Source of the DNA: Kitasatospora paranensis
GTDB lineage: Bacteria > Actinomycetota > Actinomycetes > Streptomycetales > Streptomycetaceae
Reading direction: 5' to 3'
Assembly: GCF_039544005.1 (NCBI RefSeq)
Contig: NZ_BAABKV010000001.1
Coordinates: 5,022,001-5,086,000, forward strand
Length of the DNA: 64,000 bases
Positions within the stretch are counted from its first letter, which is position 1. The number at the start of each line of letters is the position of its first letter. This document shows positions 49,896 to 58,214 of this stretch, in pieces. The position numbers were made by a program, and so were the translations under genes. The notes under the pieces were generated by a model. That model was given only the letters and a program-made list of their open reading frames with translations. It was not told where the DNA came from and made no database searches.

Positions 49896-49911
49896 ACGCG
49901 ATATATCGCGT
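49896..49911. promoter_or_regulatory. 16-bp perfect palindrome before drrAB-type genes
   Basis: ACGCGATATATCGCGT is its own reverse complement and overlaps TTGACG (49894-49899), a good -35 box. It is an operator candidate for a drug-responsive repressor, for instance of the PadR type. Confidence 0.6.
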
Positions 49912-49933
49912 ACTGCCATGCTCTCCCCGCATA

Positions 49934-49947
49934 CGCGATACATCGCG
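49934..49947. promoter_or_regulatory. Second, near-perfect operator-like palindrome
   Basis: CGCGATACATCGCG repeats the first palindrome's core with one central change, 37 bp (centre to centre) further toward the ABC genes. Confidence 0.5.
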
Positions 49948-49994
49948 ATTTTGGACCTCCGCCCGATCGGACACCTGTGTGACGATCGGAAGAA

Positions 49995-51035
49995 ATGACG
50001 GACACAGAGGAGATGAGGCAGGCCATGGCGCCAGCCATCCAAGCCGAGAACCTGGTCAAGACCTTCGGTGACGTCCGCGCCCTCGACGGGGTCAGCCTCG
50101 ACGTCCCCGAAGGCACCGTGCTGGGCCTGCTCGGCCCCAACGGAGCCGGCAAGACCACCACCGTCCGCGTCCTCACCACCCTGCTGCGCCCCGACTCCGG
50201 GCGCGCCACGGTGGCCGGCCTGGACGTGCTCGCCCACCCCAACCGGGTGCGCAGCCTGATCGGCCTGTCCGGCCAGTACGCCGCCGTCGACGAGTACCTG
50301 ACCGGCCGCGAGAACCTCCAGATGGTCGGCGAGCTCTACCAGATGAGCGCCCGCGACGCGAAGGCCCGCGCGCGGGAGCTGCTGGAGTGGTTCAACCTCA
50401 CCGAGGCCGCCGACCGCACCGCCAAGACCTACTCCGGCGGCATGCGCCGGCGCCTCGACCTGGCCGCCGCCCTGGTCGTCCGCCCGCCGGTGATGTTCCT
50501 CGACGAGCCCACCACCGGCCTGGACCCCCGCAACCGCCTCGCGCTGTGGGACGTCATCGAGACCCTGGTGGAGCAGGGCACCACCCTGCTGCTCACCACG
50601 CAGTACCTGGAGGAGGCCGACCGTCTCGCCCACGACATCGCGGTGGTCGACCACGGCAAGGTGATCGCCCGCGGCACCGCCGACGAGCTGAAGGCGCAGA
50701 TCGGCGGCGAGCGGATCGAGGTCGTCGTGCACCGCGCCGACGAGACCTCCGAGGCCCTGGCCGCCCTCGCCCCGTACGCCAAGGGCGACCCGGCGGTGGA
50801 GAAGAACACCCGCCGGATCACCGTGCCGGTCAGCGGCGGCGCCAAGGTGCTCGCCGACGTGATCCGCGAGCTCGACGCCCGCTCCATCGAGATCGACGAC
50901 ATCGGCCTGCGCCGCCCCACCCTCGACGACGTGTTCCTCTCGCTCACCGGCCACGCCACCGCGGCCGAGGAGAACGGCGAGGACGGCTCGCAGCAGCCCG
51001 CCAAGGGCCGCCGCGGCCACGGGAAGGAGTCCTGA
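49995..51035 (+). CDS. Daunorubicin-resistance-type (DrrA) ABC ATPase
   Basis: The 346-residue ATPase shows Walker A GLLGPNGAGKTTTVRVL (about residues 46-62), signature KTYSGGMRRRLDLAAALV, Walker B VMFLDEPTTGLDPRNR and the switch region LLTTQYLEEADRLA. The C-terminal extension with RRPTLDDVFLSLTGH is characteristic of the DrrA family, which powers export of drugs or lipids through a DrrB permease. The next gene is that permease, one base after the stop. A 16-bp palindrome and its near-copy lie 85-100 bp upstream. Confidence 0.93.
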   Translation: MTDTEEMRQAMAPAIQAENLVKTFGDVRALDGVSLDVPEGTVLGLLGPNGAGKTTTVRVLTTLLRPDSGRATVAGLDVLAHPNRVRSLIGLSGQYAAVDEYLTGRENLQMVGELYQMSARDAKARARELLEWFNLTEAADRTAKTYSGGMRRRLDLAAALVVRPPVMFLDEPTTGLDPRNRLALWDVIETLVEQGTTLLLTTQYLEEADRLAHDIAVVDHGKVIARGTADELKAQIGGERIEVVVHRADETSEALAALAPYAKGDPAVEKNTRRITVPVSGGAKVLADVIRELDARSIEIDDIGLRRPTLDDVFLSLTGHATAAEENGEDGSQQPAKGRRGHGKES

Positions 51036-51036
51036 C

Positions 51037-51900
51037 ATGACGGCGACCACCACCACCGGCGGCGCCATCGGCCAGGCCGTCCCCCGCCAGCGCACCGGCC
51101 TCGCGGCCATGGCCCACGACTCCTGGGTCGTCGCCAGGCGCAACCTGCGCCGGATGACCCGGATCCCCGAGATCGTGGTCTTCGGCCTGATGCAGCCGGT
51201 GATGTTCGTGCTGCTCTTCTCGTACGTGATGGGCGGTGCCATCCAGATCCCCGGGACGAGCGCCAGCCACGACACCTACATCCAGTTCCTGATGGCCGGC
51301 ATCTTCGCGCAGACCGTCACCTTCGCGGTGGCCGGCGCCTCGGCCGGCATCGCGGAGGACATGACCAAGGGCCTGGTCGACCGCTTCCGCTCGCTGCCGA
51401 TGACCCGCTCCGCGGTGCTGGTCGGGCGCACCCTCGCCGACCTGGTGCAGACCGCCTTCACCCTGCTGGTGCTGGCCCTGGTCGCGCTGCTGGTCGGCTG
51501 GCGGATCCACGAGGGCCTCCCCAAAGCGCTCGCCGCCTTCGGCCTGCTGCTCCTGCTGGGCTACGCCTTCTCCTGGATCGGCGCGCTGATCGGCCTGTCG
51601 GTGCGCAGTCCCGAGGCGGCCACCTCGGCCGGCCTGATCTGGCTGTTCCCGCTGACCTTCATCTCCAACGCGTTCGTGCCGGTCAGTTCGATGCCGGGCT
51701 GGCTCCAGCCGATCGCCTACTGGAACCCGTTCTCGGCGACCGTCCAGGCCTGCCGCGAACTGTTCGGCAACCAGGTCGGCCCGACCCCGGACTCCTGGCC
51801 GATGCAGCACGCCGTGCCGGTCTCGGTGGTCTGGTCGCTGGTGATCATGGCGGTGTTCTCCTGGCTGTCGGTGCGCAAGTACCGCTCCGCGGCGGGCTGA
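51037..51900 (+). CDS. DrrB-type ABC-2 permease
   Basis: The 287-residue permease has six hydrophobic helices, beginning with VVFGLMQPVMFVLLFSYVMGGA. It carries the ABC-2 signature region near the C-terminus (TFISNAFVPVSSMPGWLQPIAYWNPFSATVQACRELF). It is translationally coupled to the DrrA-type ATPase and forms the membrane half of an exporter. Known relatives export daunorubicin, but the substrate here is not known, and the genes sit among housekeeping genes with no antibiotic cluster in view. Confidence 0.92.
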   Translation: MTATTTTGGAIGQAVPRQRTGLAAMAHDSWVVARRNLRRMTRIPEIVVFGLMQPVMFVLLFSYVMGGAIQIPGTSASHDTYIQFLMAGIFAQTVTFAVAGASAGIAEDMTKGLVDRFRSLPMTRSAVLVGRTLADLVQTAFTLLVLALVALLVGWRIHEGLPKALAAFGLLLLLGYAFSWIGALIGLSVRSPEAATSAGLIWLFPLTFISNAFVPVSSMPGWLQPIAYWNPFSATVQACRELFGNQVGPTPDSWPMQHAVPVSVVWSLVIMAVFSWLSVRKYRSAAG

Positions 51901-51916
51901 GCCCCGGCATGGCGAA

Positions 51917-51936
51917 GGGCGGCCGGACGGCCGCCC
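51917..51936. terminator. Terminator between drrB-type gene and greA
   Basis: GGGCGGCC (51917-51924) pairs with GGCCGCCC (51929-51936), lying between convergent genes. Confidence 0.6.
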
Positions 51937-51953
51937 CTTCCGTGTGTCCCGGG

Positions 51954-52451
51954 TCAGCCGGCGTGCGGCTTGGCCTCGATGATCGTCACGCTGGCGCGCT
52001 TGCCGTTCGGCAGCTCGTAGGTGGCGTCCTCGCCGATCTTCTTGCCGTTGATGGAACGGCCGAGCGGCGACTGCGGGGAGTAGATGTCCAGGTCCTCGCC
52101 GGCCACCTCGCGGGAGCCGAGCAGGAAGCGCATGGTGTCGTCCTTGTCGCCGTCGAAGGCGACGGTCACGACCATGCCGGGGGCGACGATGCCGGAGTCG
52201 GCCGGGGCCTCGCCGACCTTGGCGCGCTCCAGCAGCTGGGTGAGCTGGCGGATCCGGGCCTCGTACTTGCCCTGCTCCTCCTTGGCCGCGTGGTAGCCGG
52301 CGTTCTCCTTGAGGTCACCCTCCTCGCGCGCCGCCTCGATCTTCTGGGCGATCTCGGTGCGCCAGGGGCCGGTCAGGTGCTCCAGCTCGGCCTTGAGCTG
52401 GTCGTAGCCGGACTGAGTGAGCCAGGTCACGTCATCGCTGGTCTGGGTCAC
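51954..52451 (-). CDS. greA: Transcription elongation factor GreA
   Basis: The 165-residue protein has an N-terminal coiled coil (LTQSGYDQLKAELEHLTGP ... AREEGDLKENAGYHAAKEEQGKYEARIRQL) with the acidic tip EEGDLKEN that enters the RNA polymerase channel. The C-terminal domain includes YSPQSPLGRSINGKKIGEDATY. It rescues backtracked polymerase by stimulating transcript cleavage. Start is GTG 52451 (MTQTSDDVTW). It precedes DUF4307 and mca in a gene order common to streptomycetes. Confidence 0.96.
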   Translation of the reverse strand: MTQTSDDVTWLTQSGYDQLKAELEHLTGPWRTEIAQKIEAAREEGDLKENAGYHAAKEEQGKYEARIRQLTQLLERAKVGEAPADSGIVAPGMVVTVAFDGDKDDTMRFLLGSREVAGEDLDIYSPQSPLGRSINGKKIGEDATYELPNGKRASVTIIEAKPHAG

Positions 52452-52726
52452 AGGTGCTCCTCGTCGGTACTGGGCGGTGCTGAGGGTTGATCGTCAGCAG
52501 GGGATTCGGTCGATTTACAAAGCAACGCCCGCTCCCGGGCGGTCGGCCGCGGAAGGGGCGAAACCACGAGCCTAACAATGTCCGCCCCTCCACGGGAGGG
52601 GTGATCGGGCGCGTTGACGCAACGTGACCGCCGAAATGCCCGCGGCACTCCGTACGGATGCCCGCCCGTACGCTCGAATATGCGCCCGGACGAGTGAGAT
52701 GTGCAAAGGCCCGCTCGGCCCCGCCG

Positions 52727-53140
52727 CTACTTGTCCGGGGTGCAGCCGAGCAGCTCGGCGGTGGTGCCGCGGGCCGTGGTGCGAAGGGTCACGATCGCCG
52801 AGTAACTACTGCCCGCGGCCGGCACGCGGAAGTCGGACTGGCCGACCACCGTCTTGTCCACGCTCATCGACCGTACCGTGCAGACGCCGCCGGTGCCCGC
52901 ATTCTTCGTCACCGACAGCTGCAGCTGCATCTCCTGGTCGGAAACCGCCTGGAAGGTCGGGACGGTGCCGCTCATCGCGGACTCCCGCAGCACGTACGAG
53001 GCGCCGAACCAGGCCACCAGGCCGACGAACAGCACCCCGCAGACCACCGCGGCGATCCGCAGCCGGCGGTCCGCCTCCGCGTCCGAGCGGCGGCTGTAGC
53101 GGCCCTCCGGCGGCGCGGAGGTCGTAGGGCTGGAGTCCAT
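52727..53140 (-). CDS. DUF4307 membrane protein
   Basis: The 137-residue protein has a cytosolic N-terminus of about 28 residues, one transmembrane helix (IAAVVCGVLFVGLVAWFGASYVL) and an extracellular beta-rich domain (MQLQLSVTKNAGTGGVCTVRSM ... VTLRTTARGTTAELLGCTPDK). The two Cys in that domain could form a disulfide. This matches DUF4307 in size, layout and position next to mca. Its function is unknown. It is divergent from mca, with 152 bp between. Confidence 0.85.
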   Translation of the reverse strand: MDSSPTTSAPPEGRYSRRSDAEADRRLRIAAVVCGVLFVGLVAWFGASYVLRESAMSGTVPTFQAVSDQEMQLQLSVTKNAGTGGVCTVRSMSVDKTVVGQSDFRVPAAGSSYSAIVTLRTTARGTTAELLGCTPDK

Positions 53141-53292
53141 GGCGCTGCTCGGTCCTTTCGACGAGGGGCACTCGGGCCCCGGCGGGAATGGAGCGGCCCC
53201 TCAGTCCGTCACTATAGAAGGGGCACGTCCGCGCCGGAGTCGGCGGGGGAGCCGACCCGACGATTCGGACATTCCGGGAAGGAAACCAGGCG

Positions 53293-54161
53293 TTGAGTGA
53301 GCAGTTGCGACTGATGGCGGTGCACGCGCACCCGGACGACGAGTCCAGCAAGGGCGCCGCCACCATGGCGATGTACGTCGCCCGGGGGTGGACGTCCTGG
53401 TGGCCACCTGCACCGGCGGGGAGCGCGGGTCGATCCTCAACCCGAAGCTCCAGGGCGACCCGTGGGTCGAGGCGAACATCCACGAGGTGCGCCGCAAGGA
53501 GATGGACGCGGCCCGCGAGATCCTGGGCGTGCAGCAGGCCTGGCTGGGCTACGTCGACTCGGGCCTGCCCGAGGGCGACCCGCTGCCGCCGCTCCCCGAG
53601 GGCTGTTTCGCCCTGGAGGACGTCGACACGGCGGCCGGCGCCCTGGTGAAGCTGATCCGCGAGTTCCGCCCGCACGTGATCACCACGTACGACGAGAACG
53701 GCGGGTACCCGCACCCCGACCACATCATGACCCACAAGATCACCATGGTGGCCTTCGACGCCGCCGGTGACCCGGACGCCTACCCGGAGGCCGGCGAGCC
53801 CTGGCAGCCGCAGAAGCTGTACTACAACCACGGCTTCCCGATGGGCCGCATCCGCGCCCTGCACGCCTACCTCAGCGAGCACGGCTTCGACTCCCCGTAC
53901 GGTGAGTGGATCGAGGGCTGGGAGAAGAGCGGCCGCAAGGAGCGCGAGATCACCACCCGCGTGAAGTGCGACGACTGGTTCGAGATCCGGGACAAGGCGC
54001 TCATCGCGCACGCCACCCAGATCGACCCGGACGGCCCGTGGTTCCGCGTCCCGATCGACGTCCAGCGAGACGTCTGGCCGACCGAGGACTACGAGCTCGC
54101 CCGTTCCCACGTGGACACCGACCTGCCCGAGGACGACCTGTTCGCCGGGCTCCGCAAGTAG
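53293..54161 (+). CDS. mca: Mycothiol S-conjugate amidase, frameshifted as given
   Basis: The corrected 289-residue protein is a LmbE/MshB-family zinc hydrolase. The metal site is in MAVHAHPDDESSKGAATMA (residues 7-25), with YPHPDHIMTH as the second site. It cleaves mycothiol conjugates to release mercapturic acids, detoxifying electrophiles and antibiotics. TTG 53293 starts LSEQLRLMAVH. One base is missing from G5 at 53384-53388, where VAR[G] joins VDVLVATCTGGERGS. A following 63-codon membrane gene is its usual neighbour. Confidence 0.93.
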
Positions 54162-54209
54162 CAGCACCCCGGTGGCCCGGCCCGTGTAGGGCCGGGCCAC
54201 CATGGAGAG

Positions 54210-54401
54210 ATGAGCACCCCCGTGAACCCCACCCACCTCGCCGCCGACCTCGCGCTCGACCAGGCCAAGGTAACCCCCGGCCTGCTGGGCTTCGTGGTCT
54301 TCGCCGCGCTCGGCGTCGCGACCTGGTTCCTGCTGAAGTCGATGAACAGCCGCTTCAAGAAGATCGACTTCGCCGAGGACACGGAGCCCGGCAAGGAGTA
54401 G
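54210..54401 (+). CDS. Small membrane protein (63 aa) downstream of mca
   Basis: A short protein with one transmembrane helix (GLLGFVVFAALGVATWFLLK) and a charged end (SRFKKIDFAEDTEPGKE). Its function is unknown. A gene of this kind next to mca is common in streptomycetes. It marks the last gene of the conserved segment before the insertion hotspot in the DUF255 gene. Confidence 0.8.
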   Translation: MSTPVNPTHLAADLALDQAKVTPGLLGFVVFAALGVATWFLLKSMNSRFKKIDFAEDTEPGKE

Positions 54402-54456
54402 CCGCCCCGGCCACGTCCGGCCCCGGCCCGCCCCCGCGATACGCGAGGATGGGCCC

Positions 54457-54522
54457 ATGCCGAACCGTCTCGCCGACGCGACCTCGGCCGTCCGTCGGCT
54501 ACGCGGCCTGCCACTGGTGCCG
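54457..54522 (+). pseudogene. Remnant 1 of the DUF255/YyaL gene (5' end, internally deleted)
   Basis: ATG 54457 begins MPNRLADATS, the conserved start of the thioredoxin-domain DUF255 protein. The sequence then jumps by about 108 bp directly to the codons for GYAACHWC and ends there. The intact gene is at 60353. This is where the ancestral gene would be expected, after mca and the small membrane gene. Confidence 0.8.
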
Positions 54523-54553
54523 GTGAACGCGCAGGCCCGGTGGTCGGCGGCGC

Positions 54554-54961
54554 TCACACCTCTCTGATGATCACGCGGCTTCCGCAGAGCTTCGACCAGT
54601 CGTCGCGGTCGGAGGTCAGCACGATCACGGGGGCCGGGGCCCGTAGCGCGAGAGCGGCGACGAGAGCGTCGATGGCGTATTTGTGTCCGTGCAGCCCGCC
54701 GCCGTCCCGGAGCAGCGCCACCGCGGTCAGCGCGTCCTCCTGGATGACCGGTTCCACCCGCAGCCGAGAGAGCACCCACTTCAAGCGCGCCAGGTCGGTC
54801 TTTCCCTGTGCGGCTTCGACGATGGTCAGCGCCGACACCAGGACAGGTACTCCGACCTGTCGGGATGCCTCGATGCGAGCTGCCATCCCGCGGTCGTTGC
54901 CCAGGAGCAGGGAGAGCGCCTCGGAGTCGAGCACCAGAGAGCGGGCCGGCTGCTCCTTCAT
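54554..54961 (-). CDS. PIN-domain toxin (VapC family)
   Basis: The 135-residue PIN-domain protein has acidic residues in the expected order: LVLDSEALSLLL (Asp 11), LTIVEAAQGK (Glu), YAIDALVAALAL (Asp) and VLTSDRDDWSKL (Asp). VapC toxins are Mg-dependent RNases. Its start overlaps the stop of the upstream antitoxin gene (ATGA, 54958-54961), the normal order for vapBC. It lies in the first insertion between DUF255 remnants. Confidence 0.88.
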   Translation of the reverse strand: MKEQPARSLVLDSEALSLLLGNDRGMAARIEASRQVGVPVLVSALTIVEAAQGKTDLARLKWVLSRLRVEPVIQEDALTAVALLRDGGGLHGHKYAIDALVAALALRAPAPVIVLTSDRDDWSKLCGSRVIIREV

Positions 54962-55230
54962 GCAGCGCCCCGATGGACGTCTCGGGCGTTCTCTTCTCCG
55001 AAGAGATCGCGGCGGGCGGCCTCGATCTCCTGCTCCGTGAGAGCGCCGTGCTCCTTTTCATGGGAGGCGACGATCTCGGCGAGCCCGTCCATGGCGAGCT
55101 GGTGCCTGACGGCCTCGGTGATGTAGCTCGACAGCCCTCTGCGGCCGGTCCGCGAGCGGAGCTCACTGATCAACTCGGCGGGCATCGACACGGAAATGTT
55201 CTCGGTGGTCCCGGCTCGGGTCGGCTTCAT
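54958..55230 (-). CDS. VapB-like ribbon-helix-helix antitoxin
   Basis: The 90-residue protein starts MKPTRAGTTENISVSMPAEL, a ribbon-helix-helix (CopG/Arc-type) N-terminus, followed by ISELRSRTGRRGLSSYITEAVRHQL. A C-terminal helix (IEAARRDLFGEENARDVHRG) would wrap the toxin. It should neutralise the PIN toxin and autorepress from the palindrome at 55238-55260, only eight bases before its start. Confidence 0.85.
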   Translation of the reverse strand: MKPTRAGTTENISVSMPAELISELRSRTGRRGLSSYITEAVRHQLAMDGLAEIVASHEKEHGALTEQEIEAARRDLFGEENARDVHRGAA

Positions 55231-55237
55231 GGCCCCA

Positions 55238-55260
55238 GTGTAAGACGGTGTCTATTACAC
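55238..55260. promoter_or_regulatory. Operator-like inverted repeat of the vapBC pair
   Basis: GTGTAA (55238-55243) and TTACAC (55255-55260) flank a smaller GAC-GGT-GTC palindrome, directly before the antitoxin start, as expected for an autoregulated ribbon-helix-helix operon. Confidence 0.65.
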
Positions 55261-55439
55261 CGAGAGGATTTCGATGCCCCGGGCCTTCCCGCGCCGAGAA
55301 GCGGCTCTCTGCTGAGCTGCCTGTCCGACCCGGGGCGGACAAGCGCCGTGCCTCCGCCTCCGTGCTCGCGCAGCAGCCGGAGTCGCCCCCGGGGTGGCGA
55401 GTGTGGTTCTCGCTGTCCGCCAGTGACAGACTGTCAACC

Positions 55440-55601
55440 GTGGATCGCTTGGCCAACGCCACCTCCCCACACCCTCAGCAGCACGCCGAAAGCCCGGTGG
55501 ACTTGTGGCCCTGGGGGCCCGAGCCGTTTGCAGAGGCGGAGCAGCGCGGGGTGCCCGTGCTGCTGTCGGTCGGGTACGCGGCTTGCCACTGGTGCCACTG
55601 A
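55440..55601 (+). pseudogene. Remnant 2 of the DUF255/YyaL gene
   Basis: GTG 55440 encodes VDRLANATSPHPQQHAESPV, then WPWGPEPFAEAEQRGVPVLL and SVGYAACHWCH, then TGA. It is colinear with residues 2-52 of the intact protein at 60353 but diverged. It ends exactly after the CxxC codons, as remnant 1 does. Confidence 0.85.
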
Positions 55602-55937
55602 ACTCGTCGACCCGAGTAGTCCGCGGCTCTTGAGTCTGCCTGGAACGCGAGGCGACACGCTCAGAAGGTGGTGGCCCACTTGGAGGTGGTCATGCCGGTC
55701 GGGAGCTCAGGCCCGTAGCGCGCGCAGCACCTCTGCCGCCCCGGGAGGGGCGTTGTCGTTAGCGCCTCACGGTCTTGCCGGACAGCTGGAACTCCGGGGC
55801 AGACGTCGGGTATCTGTGCAGCGGGAAGAGTGAAACTCGAGTGCCGAGGTTCCGCCATCTGAGAGTATTGTCGCAGCCACGCTGACGCGCCGTTGGGGCG
55901 GCGTGCGCTGGACACGGTGTGAGCGAACGGAGCCCAA
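55602..55937. other. 335-bp region before the ATPase-TOPRIM-DUF262 cassette
   Basis: This region has visibly lower GC than the core genome. I see no gene and no recombinase. It should hold the promoter of the cassette, but no strong -35/-10 pair could be fixed. Confidence 0.5.
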
Positions 55938-57198
55938 GTGTCGCTGGAGAGGTTCTCGCTGGAGAACTATCGCTGCTTCAGAGAGAAGCAGGAGGTGGAG
56001 CTTGGCAAGATTACCGTCGTGCTGGGTCGGAACAATTCCGGCAAGAGCGCCGTCGTGCGAGCGCTCCCGCTTCTGTCCATCGGTATCCGTGGCGACTCCC
56101 CGTATCCGCTAGACCTGGACCTGGTCCAGGGCTCCACCCCTCGTTCGCGGATCTGATCCATGGCTCGTCACCTCATGGGCACATTCGCCTGGGTGCCACG
56201 ATCGGCATTGATGGCGGTGGGGTCGTCAGTGCCACCGCCGAGGTCCAGAACATCGCGAACCAGGGAATGCAGCTGGTCTCCTCGTTGGAGATCTCCTGTG
56301 GGTCGGAGGTCGCGAATATCTCCTGGATCCGCGGCATCGACGCCTACTCTCCTGAGAAGCGCGCGTATCTTGTCGACGGTCATGAGGGCAAAGTTGGATT
56401 TCGCGGACTGCTGCCCGATCCGGCCGACTGGCCGGACTCCGTCGGCGGTGTGCGCGGAGTCACCCGACTGATTCGGGAAGGCCTTGACGAGATCCGGTAT
56501 CTGGGTCCGTTCAGGAAGAGCCCGGAGCGCTTTTTTCGGTCTCCGGTCAGAACCCTGGGCAGCGTTGGTTACCGGGGGAGCGGGCCCTCGGCGTGCTCGC
56601 TGCGGATGAGATGTACGGGCGCGGTCTGATCGGCCGTGAGGTGAACACTCTGCTGGAGAACATCCTGCCCGGCTGGCTCCTTGAAGTCACCGACGTCGGC
56701 TCCGGGATGTACATTCCCAAGCTACGTTCCCAGCGCGACCGCGATCTCGTCGTCCACATCGATGACGTCGGCACCGGCGTGGTCCAGTTCCTGCCGATAG
56801 TGATCCAACGGGCCGCAGACCGCGTGGAGTCGCCCGCTGGGCCTGTGATCGAGATCGTGGAGGAGCCCGAACTTCATCTCCATCCTTCGGCGCACGCCGC
56901 GATCGCCGATCTCTATGTCGACGCCGTGCAGGAGTCGCAGGTGCGCTTCCTGGTGGAGACGCACAGCGAGAACTTCCTCCTTAGACTGCGCCGACGGGTT
57001 GCGGAGCGGAAGCTGTCGCCGGATGACGTGAAGATCTACTTCGTCGAACAGGCCGAGGGAGCCGCTACCCTGCGAAAGATCGAAGTGGATGCTCTCGGCA
57101 ACCTCGACTACTGGCCGCGGGGAGTCTTCGCGGAGGACTTCGAGGAGGTGCGCGCCCTCGCGGACGCGCAGGCGAATCGGATCAACGATGCGCGTTGA
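55938..57198 (+). CDS. OLD-like/AAA ATPase with DUF3696 end, two frameshifts as given
   Basis: GTG 55938 gives LERFSLENYRCFREKQEVEL with Walker A LGRNNSGKSAVV (about residues 29-40). The C-terminal part has Walker B VIEIVEEPELHLHPSAHA, the switch His FLVETHSENFLLRLRR and a DUF3696-like end (VKIYFVEQAEG ... YWPRGVFAEDFEEV). Missing bases in C4 56137-56140 and G5 56574-56578 split it into three frames; corrected length is 420. Such SMC/OLD-type ATPases bind DNA ends and often serve phage defence. Unlike classic OLD proteins it lacks its own TOPRIM domain, which seems to be the next gene (11-bp overlap). Confidence 0.82.
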
Positions 57199-58212
57199 GA
57201 TTCCGGTTGACCTGCTGGCAGATCGCCAAGGCGACGAGAATGCCGAGCTCATATTGAAGCTGATCGGATTCTTTAGGGAGGCGCGGCACGAGTGGGTGAT
57301 CTCCCCTCATGACATGGACGTCGTCCGTGCGTTCCTGGAGCGTCACGTCCCGGTCCTGGCGCAGATTTACCTGCTACTCGCACAGAAGGCGAGCATGGCT
57401 CAGGCCTGGGCGCCGCACGGGGGACCTCCGGCGTGGTCACTGTGGCTGGCGAGACGCTGGCAGCAGACCTCCGCGACCTGGAGCGGCCGGCTGTCCTGGT
57501 TGTGGAGAACGCGGTCTACGACTGGCAGATGATCGAGTCGCTCGCGCGCCTGTTGGGCTGCGAGGACGTCATCGACGCCAAGGAAGACAGCCGCCTAGGT
57601 GTGTACAACGGAGGTGGCAAGGACGGCGCGACCCGGCACGCCGTCGACCAGGCCGCGCAGTTCTCCAGGACCAAGCGTGTGGTCCTGGTCATCGATAGCG
57701 ACAGCTTCCACTCCACGGACCGGACCGGCAATCACGAGAAGGCCGAAGCCGCGGCCCGCGAAGGCGTCAGTTCGCACGTCCTCAGCTTCCGGGAGATGGA
57801 GAACTACATTTCCAATCGAGTCCTGGCCCGCCAGCCGAAAAAGGCCGTCGGAATGTCTTCCATGGCCAAGCGTCTGACGTCTCTCAAGAACTTCTCACCC
57901 GAGCAGCGTGCCTACTTCGACATGAAGCACGGATTCAAGGGGAAATCGCAGCGAGGCCCCGACCAGAAGGGGCGACACTCCGGGAAGGCCGGGGCGACCT
58001 ACGTCATTCCTCCGCGTCACGGTGATCTGTACGACCAAGTGGCGGAGCAGGATCTGATCACCCTCCAGGAGGGGTTCGGGACGGACTTGCCGGGCCTGTT
58101 CCTGCAAGAGGTGATGCGCGGCGGGATATCGGAGCGGGACCTGGATGGCCTAGGGCCCGGAGCGAAGCGGGAATTGCAATCGATGTTCGAGATGATTCGG
58201 GGCGTGATCTGA
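57188..58212 (+). CDS. TOPRIM-like (OLD-nuclease/DUF4435-like) protein, frameshifted as given
   Basis: The corrected 341-residue protein has a helical N-terminus. It is followed by AVLVVENAVYDWQMIESLA (the Glu of a TOPRIM fold), KRVVLVIDSDSFHSTDR (the DxD pair) and LSFREMENYISNRVLA (the E-NY motif typical of OLD and DUF4435 nucleases). TOPRIM domains in OLD proteins cut DNA with two metal ions. ATG 57188 overlaps the end of the ATPase gene. The frame breaks at G5 57419-57423, one base short. With the ATPase it forms a split OLD-like pair. Confidence 0.7.
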
Positions 58213-58214
58213 GC

